Of a stretch of 64,000 bases of DNA, positions 43,675 to 52,685 are shown one piece after another. Made by a program: the position numbers and the translations under genes. The DNA is from Deltaproteobacteria bacterium YD0425bin51 (GTDB lineage Bacteria > Desulfobacterota > Desulfobacteria > Desulfobacterales > YD0425bin51): positions 62,001 to 126,000 of the forward strand of contig PDZS01000007.1 of NCBI GenBank assembly GCA_002753225.1, in the 5' to 3' direction. Position 1 is the stretch's first letter, and each line of letters begins with the position of its first letter. Under the pieces are notes generated by a model. The model was not told the origin of the DNA, searched no databases, and was given only the letters and a program-made list of their open reading frames with translations.

Positions 43675-44166
43675 CTATTCAGGTATTTTACCTAAAAGAA
43701 CGTGAAAAGCAAATATTATAATACCAATGGAAATAGCGCTATCTGCAATATTAAAAGCTGGCCAGTGGATATTTTTAATAGAAAAGTCTAAAAAATCAAT
43801 AACATATCCAAAGCGGATTCTATCTATTAGATTACCAATTGCACCACCTAAAATTAGTGCAAATCCTGCTGACAGGAATTTTTTATCTTCAGGGGTTGTA
43901 TTGTAAAGATATAAAATTACTATTACAGCTATAGATGAGGCCCCGATAAACATTATTGTCCTTATTGTTGAGTTCTCGTTTGACAAAAATCCAAATGCTC
44001 CTCCAGGATTTTGAACATGAGTAAAATGGAAAAAGTCTTTAATAATAGGAATAGAATGATATAGGGGTAAATTTTTTAAAATAATTAATTTTGTGATTTG
44101 GTCCAAAATAATAATTAGTCCTGCAATACAAATAAGTTTTATGTATTTAGAGTAAGTAAAATTCAT
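43675..44166 (-). CDS. lspA: lipoprotein signal peptidase
   Basis: A 163-residue protein with four membrane segments. The catalytic aspartates are in GNLIDRIRFGYVIDF and FNIADSAISIG, and the early block LDQITKLIILKNL is typical. It removes the signal peptide from lipid-modified prolipoproteins. AAAGGA precedes the ATG, with a separate promoter region upstream behind the terminator of the copper operon. It is the first gene of the long minus-strand block. Confidence 0.96.
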   Translation of the reverse strand: MNFTYSKYIKLICIAGLIIILDQITKLIILKNLPLYHSIPIIKDFFHFTHVQNPGGAFGFLSNENSTIRTIMFIGASSIAVIVILYLYNTTPEDKKFLSAGFALILGGAIGNLIDRIRFGYVIDFLDFSIKNIHWPAFNIADSAISIGIIIFAFHVLLGKIPE

Positions 44167-44273
44167 TTTTTCCTTTCGCTAAAAATGTGAATTATAATTT
44201 ATGTATGACGTTAAATTAATTTTATTTATTTTATTTTTTACAATATTGCAAGTTATAATAAAATAAATAAAAT

Positions 44274-44310
44274 GGGTGTGTTTAAATCCTTAAAAAGGTT
44301 AAACACACCC
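44274..44310 (-). terminator. intrinsic terminator of the Cus operon
   Basis: On the minus strand GGGTGTGTTTAA and its 12-bp complement form a perfect stem, followed by ATTTTATTTATTTT. It lies 10 nt beyond the stop of the last operon gene and separates it from lspA. Confidence 0.85.
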
Positions 44311-44319
44311 TCAACTGCA

Positions 44320-44874
44320 TTATTTTACTTCATAAGTAATCTCATCATTAATTTTTTTATCTGAAGTTGTAGCTTTCATTTGTATTTTATATTTACCTTT
44401 TGCTTTAAATATGACATCTGCTCCATATCCGCCATACATTCCCATAGTTAATGATTTGAAGGTCGTTGCATCTGGGTTGGTAATGTTAAACCCTACTTTG
44501 CCTGAAGCATATTTGCCATCAGATCCTTTTATATAGACCATGAGGTGATTTGTAACATCAGGACTGTCACTCATGCCGTGCATCTTCATTCCTTCCATTC
44601 CCTTCATTGTCTCTTTTCTTTCTTCAAGATTTAAAAGATAATAGCTTAATGTATATCCATCTACATTTTTTTCAATAATAAGCTGCCCTTTAATTTGGGT
44701 TTTGTTTTCAGCCATATCATGGCCCTCATGGCTTTGTGTTTCTTCAGAAACTGTTTTCTGCGGCTGAGATCCGTGATTGTGCTGGCTATGATCTTCTGCA
44801 TGTGCAAAACTAAAAAAAACGAATAAAAGTCCAAAGGTTGTAACAAAAAAGATTTTACTGCTTTTTCTTTTCAT
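44320..44874 (-). CDS. His/Met-rich periplasmic protein, likely metal-binding
   Basis: A 184-residue exported protein with a signal peptide (residues 1-27, ending AHA). The mature N-terminus is rich in His (DHSQHNHGSQ, SHEGHDM) and a later loop is rich in Met and His (MKGMEGMKMHGMSD), both classic Cu(I)/Ag(I) binding compositions. The C-terminal half (NHLMVYIKGSDGKYASGKVG, then YGADVIFKAKGKYKI) looks like a YtkA/FixH-like beta-sandwich. It follows cusA by 33 nt and ends the operon, so it probably hands metal to the efflux complex or buffers it. Confidence 0.8.
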   Translation of the reverse strand: MKRKSSKIFFVTTFGLLFVFFSFAHAEDHSQHNHGSQPQKTVSEETQSHEGHDMAENKTQIKGQLIIEKNVDGYTLSYYLLNLEERKETMKGMEGMKMHGMSDSPDVTNHLMVYIKGSDGKYASGKVGFNITNPDATTFKSLTMGMYGGYGADVIFKAKGKYKIQMKATTSDKKINDEITYEVK

Positions 44875-44907
44875 GGTTCCTCCATAAATAATTTGGGTTA
44901 AATTTGC

Positions 44908-47900
44908 TTATTGTAATTGTTCTGTACGTTTTTTCCACAGCTTGAAAATAGCTGGATATACCAATAATTCTAAAATAAAAGAAGTAAAAAGCCCTCCTAT
45001 CATAGGAGCGGCAATTCTCTTCATTACATCTGATCCTGCTGATGTTGACCACATGATAGGTAAAAGCCCCATAAATGCGGCAAAAACTGTCATCATCTTA
45101 GGCCTTGCCCGTTTTACGGCTCCATGAATAATTGCCTCATCTAGTTCATGTAAATTGTTTAACTGGTTCCTCTTTTTTGCTTCATCATAAGATAGTTCCA
45201 AAAATAGGAGCATAAAAACCCCTGTTTCAGCATCAAGTCCCAAAAGAGCTATCATTCCAACCCAGGCAGCTATAGATACATTATAGTCAAGAAAATAGAA
45301 TAACCAGATTGCTCCTATAGCTGAAAATGGAACAGCAAGCATTACAAAAAGAGCTTTAAAAGCAGATTGTGTGTTGGCATAAAGGAGAATAAAGATTAAC
45401 ACCAGAGTAATTGGAATAATTACCTTCATCCGCTCTTTGACTCTCATCATATTTTCGTATTGTCCGCTCCATTGGAGTGAATAGCCTATAGGAAGGCTCA
45501 GTTTTTCATTTACTTTTTTCTTTGCCTCTTCTACATAACCGCCAATATCTCGTCCTGTAATGTAGACGTAAACATAGCCGGATAAAAAACCATTTTCATC
45601 ACGAAGCATGGAAGGACCCTGTATCATTTTGATATCTGCAAGCTGACCAAGAGGTATTTGAGCACCCATAGCAGTGGGAACTAAAACTCGCTGCAAAGCT
45701 TCAACATTATCCCTAAGTTCTCTTGGATATCTAAGATTTACAGGATATCGTTCTCTACCCTCAATTGTTGTTGTTATATTCTCTCCGCTAACAGCAGCGG
45801 TTATAATCATTTGAAGCTGAGCAATAGTAAGTCCATAGCGTGCAAGCTGATCGCGTCGAGGATCAAAATCTAGAAAATAACCTCCTGCAGTGCGTTCAGC
45901 AAATACACTAGTTGTTCCGGGAATGGTCTTAATGATCATTTCAAGATTTTCACCTATACGTTCGATCTCTTTCAAGTCTGATCCAAAAATTTTTATTCCT
46001 ACTGGACTTCTTATACCAGTGGTCAGCATGTCTATTCTTGCTTTTATAGGCATGGTCATTGCTCCGCGGCTTGTAACTCCAGGAATAGAAAGTTTTTCAT
46101 CCATTTCTGAAAGAAGTTCTTCATAGGATATATGATCAGGCCACGCAGTACGAAATATAGATTTAAGCCAATTTGGAGCCCATGACGAATAAAAACGAAT
46201 TTTTTCCCGCCACTCGTTTTCAGGTTTTAAGACTATGGTTGTTTCCATCATTGAAAATGGAGCAGGATCTGTCGAAGTATCAGCTCTTCCTGCTTTTCCA
46301 AATATCCGCTCAACTTCTGGGAAAGTTTTTATGATTTTGTCCTGAGTTTGTAAAATCCTCTGAGCTTCAAAAACAGAAAGACCAGGAAGTGTTGTAGGCA
46401 TAAACAGAAGAGATCCTTCCCTAAGGGGCGGCATGAATTCTGAACCAAGCTTTAAATATACAGGAATGCTTAAAGCCACCAAAGCAATAGAACCAAGGAT
46501 TACTTGTTTAGGATATTTCAATACAAAACGGCAGGCTGGATCATATACTTTAAATATGGCACGGCTTATTGGGTGTTTCTCTTCCGCATAATAAGTTCCT
46601 ACAAGTGCAGTCGAAGCAAATTTTGCTAACCATTTTGGACTAAAAGTAAAAGGATCCATCCGGGCAAACATCATTCTTAGTGCAGGATCTAAAGAAATGG
46701 CTAAAATAGCAGCAATTGCCATTGCAAGGTTTTTTGAAAAGGCAAGTGGCCTAAAAAGCCTTCCTTCCTGATCCACTAAGGCAAATACAGGAAGAAATGC
46801 TACAGCAATGACTAAAAGAGAGAAAAAGACAGATGGACCTACTTCCTTTAATGCTTCAAGGCGTATAGCATGAAAGTCTCCTTTTCTGCCATCTGCATCC
46901 CAGTGATAAAGCTTGTTATATGCATTCTCAACTTCGACAATTGCTCCGTCTACCAAAACGCCTATGGAAATAGCAATACCAGCAAGCGACATGATATTTA
47001 CCGTAACTCCCATAAAATACATGGGGATAAAGGAAAATAAGACAGAGACAGGTATTGTAATAATAGGTACTATTGCAGACGGTATATGCCATAAGAATAT
47101 CAATATGACAAATGATACTATAATCATTTCAACAACAAGCTCATGGCGTAGTGTTTCAAGAGCTCTTATAATCAAATCAGAACGATCGTAAGTCGTAACA
47201 ATTTTAATCCCTTTTGGCAAAGATGGTTTTAGTTCTTCTAACTTTCCCTTTACTCTATTAATTACGTTTAAAGCATTTTCTCCATGCCTCATTACAACAA
47301 TTCCGCCTACTGTGTCACCTGTACCGTCTAGATCCGATACACCTCTTCTGATTTCAGGACCAATTTCTACTCTCGCTATATCTTTAAGCAAAACAGGAAT
47401 ACCGCCTGAAACTGTTTTTACAACTATTTTTTCGAAGTCCTCAATGCTTTTGCTGTAGCCTTTCCCCGTTACCATGTACTCAGCTCCATTAAATTCAAGG
47501 ATCCTTCCACCAACTTCATTATTAGATTTTCTAATAGATTCCACAACCATATCTAATGGAAGCTTGTAAGCAGAAAGCCTGTTTGGATCAACAGTTATCT
47601 GATATTGTTTCACAAAGCCTCCAATGGAAGCAACTTCTGAAACTCCAGGTACAGACTGAATTGCATAGCGCATTGTCCAGTCCTGATAAGACCTAATTTC
47701 ATCTAAGGAATGAGTTTTTGATTCATCTACGAGTGCATACTGGAATACCCATCCTACCCCTGTAGCATCAGGTCCTAGCTCTGTCTGTACGCCATAGGGA
47801 AGCTTTGATTGAATTTTTGAAAGATATTCTAAAACCCTTGAACGTGCCCAGTAGATATCTGTGCCATCATTGAAAATTATATACACATATGAAAAACCGA

Positions 47901-48159
47901 AATCGGAAAATCCGCGGATTGCTTTTACATTAGGCGCTCCAAGTAAAGAAGTTACAATAGGATAAGTTACCTGATCTTCAATGATATCAGGAGAACGATC
48001 CCACTTTGAAAATATAATAACTTGAGTGTCAGACAAGTCTGGCAAAGCATCCAGCCTGATATTCTTCAGAATATAAACTGATATAACCCCTATAGCAAGA
48101 GTTAGAAGGATTACTATTCCTCTATTCAGAGCAGAAAATTCTATAATTTTTTGAATCAT
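44908..48159 (-). CDS. cusA: CusA-type heavy-metal RND efflux pump
   Basis: A 1083-residue inner-membrane transporter with 12 predicted TM segments and two large periplasmic loops. The heavy-metal RND signatures are present: RPLAFSKNLAMAIAAILAI, PAPFSMMETTIVLKPENEWR, MPIKARIDMLTTGIRSPVGI (with the Met of the Cu/Ag path) and LLGLDAETGVFMLLFLELSY. It exports Cu(I)/Ag(I) using proton flow as part of a tripartite complex. Its ATG overlaps the adaptor gene by 4 nt (ATGA). The metal specificity is inferred from the Met residues and the His/Met-rich neighbour. Confidence 0.93.
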   Translation of the reverse strand: MIQKIIEFSALNRGIVILLTLAIGVISVYILKNIRLDALPDLSDTQVIIFSKWDRSPDIIEDQVTYPIVTSLLGAPNVKAIRGFSDFGFSYVYIIFNDGTDIYWARSRVLEYLSKIQSKLPYGVQTELGPDATGVGWVFQYALVDESKTHSLDEIRSYQDWTMRYAIQSVPGVSEVASIGGFVKQYQITVDPNRLSAYKLPLDMVVESIRKSNNEVGGRILEFNGAEYMVTGKGYSKSIEDFEKIVVKTVSGGIPVLLKDIARVEIGPEIRRGVSDLDGTGDTVGGIVVMRHGENALNVINRVKGKLEELKPSLPKGIKIVTTYDRSDLIIRALETLRHELVVEMIIVSFVILIFLWHIPSAIVPIITIPVSVLFSFIPMYFMGVTVNIMSLAGIAISIGVLVDGAIVEVENAYNKLYHWDADGRKGDFHAIRLEALKEVGPSVFFSLLVIAVAFLPVFALVDQEGRLFRPLAFSKNLAMAIAAILAISLDPALRMMFARMDPFTFSPKWLAKFASTALVGTYYAEEKHPISRAIFKVYDPACRFVLKYPKQVILGSIALVALSIPVYLKLGSEFMPPLREGSLLFMPTTLPGLSVFEAQRILQTQDKIIKTFPEVERIFGKAGRADTSTDPAPFSMMETTIVLKPENEWREKIRFYSSWAPNWLKSIFRTAWPDHISYEELLSEMDEKLSIPGVTSRGAMTMPIKARIDMLTTGIRSPVGIKIFGSDLKEIERIGENLEMIIKTIPGTTSVFAERTAGGYFLDFDPRRDQLARYGLTIAQLQMIITAAVSGENITTTIEGRERYPVNLRYPRELRDNVEALQRVLVPTAMGAQIPLGQLADIKMIQGPSMLRDENGFLSGYVYVYITGRDIGGYVEEAKKKVNEKLSLPIGYSLQWSGQYENMMRVKERMKVIIPITLVLIFILLYANTQSAFKALFVMLAVPFSAIGAIWLFYFLDYNVSIAAWVGMIALLGLDAETGVFMLLFLELSYDEAKKRNQLNNLHELDEAIIHGAVKRARPKMMTVFAAFMGLLPIMWSTSAGSDVMKRIAAPMIGGLFTSFILELLVYPAIFKLWKKRTEQLQ

Positions 48160-49520
48160 TGTCCTATCCCGCTATCTTTATTGTTTGCAGCTTTAACTGC
48201 TCCCTGAATGATTGCCTGTAGTCTCGACTCTGAATCGAGAAGGAAATTTGCTTTAATGACTACAAGATCACCTGTTGAAACACCTGATAAAATCTGAACA
48301 AGACCTCTGCTTCTTGCCCCGATTTTAACTTCTCGAGGCTCAAAGCGTCCATTTGGGGTATTTACAAACACGATCTTTCGCATCCCTGAGTACATAACTG
48401 CTGAATCAGGTACAACAATGGAGTTACCTAAATTAATATTTAAATTTACATCTACATACATTCCAGGTTTTAAGCCAAAATGTTCATTTGGCAACTCAAT
48501 TCGAGCTTTCAAAGTTCGGCTTTCGATATTTAAATAAGGATAAATAAAAGTCACAGAACCCTTTAATTCTATGCTTGGATCATACGAAGAAGAAATTACT
48601 GCTTCCTGTCCAACCTTTAATTCTTTTGCCTCGTACTCATAGAAATCAGCTTCGATCCAAATTCGAGAAAGATCTGTTATTGTAAAAAGTTCTTTTCCCA
48701 ACTCTATCCTTTGCCCTTCAAAAACATCTTTGACTGTTACAAAACCTGATGTTGGAGCATCAAGAGTTATAGCTTTTTGAATTTTTTTTGTTTTTTGAAG
48801 TTCTTTGATAAATGTTTCAGGAACATCAAAAAGCTTCAATCGTTTCATGCTTGTATCTAAAAGTGTTTGACCATATTTTTTTGCTTCAGGACTTTTTGAT
48901 GCTGTCATTTTTTCATAGGTTTCTAAAGATCCAATCATCTCCTCCTGGCTTGAGAATAATTCTGGAGAATAGATGGATAGTAGTGGCATATTTTTTGTTA
49001 CCATCTGTCCTGTATAATTGACATAAAGTTTTTCAACCCACCCTGAAACTCTGGTCTGAACGCGATGAATTTTTGTTTCATCAGGAGCTACTATCCCTAC
49101 AGTTCTAATCGTTTTTACGAATAATTCTTTGACTGCAGGGGTCGTCATTACTCCTGTTAATTCAATACCCTGTTTTGATAATGCAATGGGCGCCATGCCA
49201 GATACTCCGCCTGAAGAATCTCCTGTTGACTCATCTTCATAAACAGGAATATAGTCCATTCCCATTTCATCTTTAGCAAAAACTGGAGAAGTAATAGCAG
49301 GATTCATAGGGTTCCTGTAAAAAAGAAGTTTTCGTTCTTTTTTAGGCTTTTTGTCTTTTGTTACTTCAGTCTGTCCATCTGCAAAAAAGTCTTCTGCTTC
49401 CTGTTCTAATTGGGTCTTTGGTTTTTCTGCAGCTATACCGATTACAGATGAAGTAAGAAGAATTACAAAAACTGTCGTAAAGATATATGCACCTTTGTTA
49501 TTGAAAATAAAATTAAACAT
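48156..49520 (-). CDS. cusB: CusB-type membrane fusion protein
   Basis: A 454-residue periplasmic adaptor with an N-terminal membrane anchor/signal (residues 10-30). A degenerate heavy-metal-binding segment follows: LFYRNPMNPAITSPVFAKDE and GMDYIPVYED, as in CusB and lacking Cys. The barrel-sandwich half (VQTRVSGWVEKLYVNYTGQM), a helical hairpin and the beta-barrel (GLKPGMYVDVNLNINLG) complete the family. It links the CusA pump to an outer-membrane factor. It is co-transcribed and overlaps cusA by 4 nt. Confidence 0.9.
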   Translation of the reverse strand: MFNFIFNNKGAYIFTTVFVILLTSSVIGIAAEKPKTQLEQEAEDFFADGQTEVTKDKKPKKERKLLFYRNPMNPAITSPVFAKDEMGMDYIPVYEDESTGDSSGGVSGMAPIALSKQGIELTGVMTTPAVKELFVKTIRTVGIVAPDETKIHRVQTRVSGWVEKLYVNYTGQMVTKNMPLLSIYSPELFSSQEEMIGSLETYEKMTASKSPEAKKYGQTLLDTSMKRLKLFDVPETFIKELQKTKKIQKAITLDAPTSGFVTVKDVFEGQRIELGKELFTITDLSRIWIEADFYEYEAKELKVGQEAVISSSYDPSIELKGSVTFIYPYLNIESRTLKARIELPNEHFGLKPGMYVDVNLNINLGNSIVVPDSAVMYSGMRKIVFVNTPNGRFEPREVKIGARSRGLVQILSGVSTGDLVVIKANFLLDSESRLQAIIQGAVKAANNKDSGIGQ

Positions 49521-49539
49521 AGTTTAATATCCTTTTTTA

Positions 49540-51039
49540 TTAAAATCCTTCTGAAATTCCAATAATATCGAAAAGATCTGCAAGAGATATTCCAAGATCA
49601 GCTTTTCTTCTTTCAATAGAAAGCTTTGTTTCAAGATTCAACATAACTGAATCTATGTTTTCTGAAAAAGGAATAGAGCCACTTTCATAAGCTTTTGTAG
49701 ATACTTTAGAATTTAATCTGGAAAGTTCTTTTATTCGATTATTGTAAAGAGATAATTCCCTTTTTGCCTGATCAAAATCAGACCAAGCATCTCTCACTTT
49801 TGATTCTGTTTCAGATTCATAAGCTTTAAGTTCTTCACGCAATGCGTAAAGACGTTGTCTAGTTTCTATAATATAAGCATCAAGTAATCCTGTTAAAGGC
49901 ATTTTAGGCAAACCTGAACCCATAGAAGAAGTAGTTGTTACTGAAAAAGGTTCTTCCATTTTTATAGTGCCTGCCTGGGTGACTCCCCTATTTTCAGTTA
50001 AAGTTAAATTTAATGTAAATCCAGGATAAATTTCTGTTTCAGCCATCTCTATCATAAGTTCCATCCTGGTTATCATAATTCGTATTTTTTCTAATTCCTG
50101 TCGTTTTTTTAAAGCTGTCTCAAAGAGAATATCAATAGAAGGAATAGATTTATCTACTTCAATTTTTACAGGTGTTCCAATTTTAAATGAAGAAGGAAGC
50201 AAAAGAAGTGATTTTAATCTTTTTTCAATATTTAGACCTTCTTCAATAATATTTGTCAATTCCTCTTTCATTTTTTCTCTTTGAATCTTTACTTTTGTAA
50301 GTTCTGAAATTTGAGACTGTCCTGTTTCATAGCGTTTGACTGCAGAAGATTCAAGCTCTTTTAAAAGATTTAAGGTTTGAATAGTAATTTCTTTTCCCTT
50401 GCTGTTATATATCAAATTCCAGTAATTCTTTCTTGCTTCAGTTATAGCAGTTCGTTTTGCAATTTCCAAATCTGTAAGAGCTATTTTTATCTCCTGATTT
50501 ACAATATCTCCTTTAAGTGCAAGTATTCCAGGAAAGGGAAATTTTCTGTAAATCGATTCCATATCCTCCATATTTCCAACACCTGTCATAATTTGAGCAT
50601 TAAATGCAGAAAAACTCCTCTGGATATCATCTAATATAGAAGCTTGATTGTATGCTTCAAGTGTTGCTCGAAAATTTTTTTCAGCATTTTTAATCATGGC
50701 ATTTCTTTCAATGACTTGTATTTCAAGATCTTTTAACGAAAATCTATCTGATAAACTTTTTATATCTGGAGCGTGAAATGATTTTTCTTTTGTAAGATTA
50801 GATAACAAGCTTTCCCAGTCTTTTTTGATCTTTTGTAGTTTTGCTTTCTGAGCCTCAAAAGCTTTATCATCCTGAGATATTTCCGTAGGTTTTTGATTTT
50901 TAGAAAGTAAGTTAGCTGAATCATAAATAGCTGGAGGTTTGTAACCGGAAAGTTCTTTTACAACTGCTTTATGCCCTGAACATCCCCATAATGTAGTTTG
51001 AATTCCCAATAATATGATAACAAAAATATTGTTTTTCAT
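49540..51039 (-). CDS. outer-membrane efflux factor, lipoprotein-type (TolC/CusC-like)
   Basis: A 499-residue TolC-family protein with a lipobox (LWGC, Cys at residue 20). Two OEP halves are seen: long helices with SLKDLEIQVIERNAMIKNAE and a later TEARKNYWNLIYNSKG, then MELMIEMAETEIYPGFTLNL and YESETESKVRDAWSDF. It forms the outer-membrane channel for the efflux complex. It directly follows another OEP gene (10 nt), which is unusual for one operon. The two may be alternative channels or have different partners. Confidence 0.85.
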   Translation of the reverse strand: MKNNIFVIILLGIQTTLWGCSGHKAVVKELSGYKPPAIYDSANLLSKNQKPTEISQDDKAFEAQKAKLQKIKKDWESLLSNLTKEKSFHAPDIKSLSDRFSLKDLEIQVIERNAMIKNAEKNFRATLEAYNQASILDDIQRSFSAFNAQIMTGVGNMEDMESIYRKFPFPGILALKGDIVNQEIKIALTDLEIAKRTAITEARKNYWNLIYNSKGKEITIQTLNLLKELESSAVKRYETGQSQISELTKVKIQREKMKEELTNIIEEGLNIEKRLKSLLLLPSSFKIGTPVKIEVDKSIPSIDILFETALKKRQELEKIRIMITRMELMIEMAETEIYPGFTLNLTLTENRGVTQAGTIKMEEPFSVTTTSSMGSGLPKMPLTGLLDAYIIETRQRLYALREELKAYESETESKVRDAWSDFDQAKRELSLYNNRIKELSRLNSKVSTKAYESGSIPFSENIDSVMLNLETKLSIERRKADLGISLADLFDIIGISEGF

Positions 51040-51048
51040 GATTTTTCC

Positions 51049-52383
51049 TTACTTTTGAGTTGACTTAGCACCATCTTTAACAGTAAGACTTTGTCCTGCA
51101 AGTCCTTCTAACCTAGCCAAATATTTTCCATAATCTGCCTTTGATCTGGCAAGTGCTAACTGGAAATTATACCATACAGACTGTGCTTCAAGATAATCTG
51201 TAATGCTACCTTGCCCTTGGCGGTTCCATACACTTGCTGTTTCAACTGATTTTGCAGACTGTGGTACAAGTTTATCACGATAAAGGATGATAAGCCTTTC
51301 TGCATTCTGCATACGAAAATAATTTTCTCTGACCATAGCCCTTGTTTCATTTACCCGTGTTACTGCCATTGCTTTGGCTTTATCAACTGCAGCTTTTGAT
51401 GCTTCAATTCTACCGAAATTTTTGTCAAAACGGAGGGGTAAAGTAAGTCCAAACTGAAACCCATACAAATTTTCCCTTGAAGCATCAGGATCATCTGTTG
51501 CGTTAGTTTCAAAAAGGAGCCCAAACATAAACTCAGGATAATTTTCAAAACTTGCTATTTTTGATTCAGCTTCTGATTTTTCAATTTCTGTAATAGCAAT
51601 CTTAATTTCTTCACGATTTTTTTCAGCCTTAGAGAATATATCATCAATAGAGAAAAGAACTTTTAGATAAGGCACATCTGCTAGTTTACCTATGTCTGCC
51701 CCTTGAGGCCGATTTAATAAAGAATTTAGCTTTGTGATTTCTGTCTTTTCAAGTTCTTGCAGTAAAATCTGATCATAACCGCTTTGGGCTGACTGAGATT
51801 GAGATTTCATTACATCAATAAGAGCTGATCTATTATTTGCATACGATGTCTCACTAATGGTTTGTATCTGTTCTAAAAGCGACTGATTATTTTTTGCGAT
51901 TCTCATTGCTTCACGAATATAACATAGCTCATGAAATGACTCCCTTATGTTTATAATCAAATCACGTACAGTTAGATCCAAATTGAATCTGTTAATAGTT
52001 CCTTCAGTTTTAGTCAACTTTCCTGCTGCAGAGAGTTTTCCTGGGAAAGGAATAGTTTGGGAAAGCATGGCTTCAAGCTTTCTGGCATTTAAATCGTTAG
52101 CAACTGATTTTGGCCAATACGTCAAAAGAAACTGTGGGTCTGGATAAGCTTTATTCACACGATATTGTTCCAGCGATTTTCGCCATTCTGCCTGACTAGT
52201 TTTAATCATTGGGCTGACCATGTATGAGTACTCTATTAAATCTGAAAGGGTTGGTCCGTTTTTAATGCGTTGTTCAAGATTATCAATAAGCTTATCATCT
52301 GCAAAAACAAGTGAAGTAATGTAAACAGATATAAAAAAAGTAAGTAATTTCAAGGACCTTATTATTGGATATATTGAAGTCAT
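51049..52383 (-). CDS. outer-membrane efflux factor (TolC/CusC-like)
   Basis: A 444-residue TolC-family protein with a signal peptide (about residues 8-29, ending VFA). OEP blocks include SPMIKTSQAEWRKSLEQYRV, QTIPFPGKLSAAGKLTKTEG and the C-terminal SITDYLEAQSVWYNFQLALA. It is the first gene of the copper/silver efflux operon, divergent from the giant kinase gene. It would carry exported metal across the outer membrane. It has no lipobox, unlike its neighbour. Confidence 0.88.
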   Translation of the reverse strand: MTSIYPIIRSLKLLTFFISVYITSLVFADDKLIDNLEQRIKNGPTLSDLIEYSYMVSPMIKTSQAEWRKSLEQYRVNKAYPDPQFLLTYWPKSVANDLNARKLEAMLSQTIPFPGKLSAAGKLTKTEGTINRFNLDLTVRDLIINIRESFHELCYIREAMRIAKNNQSLLEQIQTISETSYANNRSALIDVMKSQSQSAQSGYDQILLQELEKTEITKLNSLLNRPQGADIGKLADVPYLKVLFSIDDIFSKAEKNREEIKIAITEIEKSEAESKIASFENYPEFMFGLLFETNATDDPDASRENLYGFQFGLTLPLRFDKNFGRIEASKAAVDKAKAMAVTRVNETRAMVRENYFRMQNAERLIILYRDKLVPQSAKSVETASVWNRQGQGSITDYLEAQSVWYNFQLALARSKADYGKYLARLEGLAGQSLTVKDGAKSTQK

Positions 52384-52508
52384 ATTGCAATTATTCCTTT
52401 TTAACTAATTAAATTTTATGAAGCAGTTATTAAGAATAGCACTAGCAATACATATGCCACAATCAAAATCAACATAAATATGCTTTTAAGCTGAAGTTTA
52501 AAATAGTA

Positions 52509-52572
52509 ATGCGAAATTAATTCACAGTATAATTATAAATAATGTAAAATATGCGAAATTAATTCGCAATAT
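52509..52572. promoter_or_regulatory. two operator-like repeats between the Cus operon and the giant kinase
   Basis: The 302-bp region 52384-52685 holds no gene. ATGCGAAATTAATTC is followed by ACAGTAT at 52509-52530 and by GCAATAT at 52551-52572. Each copy is itself a near-palindrome (GCGAAATTAATTCGC), and the starts are 42 bp apart, four helical turns. They are probable binding sites of a regulator serving one or both divergent genes. Confidence 0.65.
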
Positions 52573-52685
52573 ATAAGTTACTGAACAGAACTTTTTAAAA
52601 CTTTTCAATCAATTTTATTGAATGTAAATTTATCCCAACATATAATAAAAACCTTTAAATTTCTAATTATAATACAGGTAAAACA

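Noticed and set aside
52384..52685. A small gene or RNA in the 302-bp gap before the giant kinase
   Set aside because: I saw no credible open frame with a ribosome-binding site and no tRNA-like or strong hairpin structure, only the two operator-like repeats.
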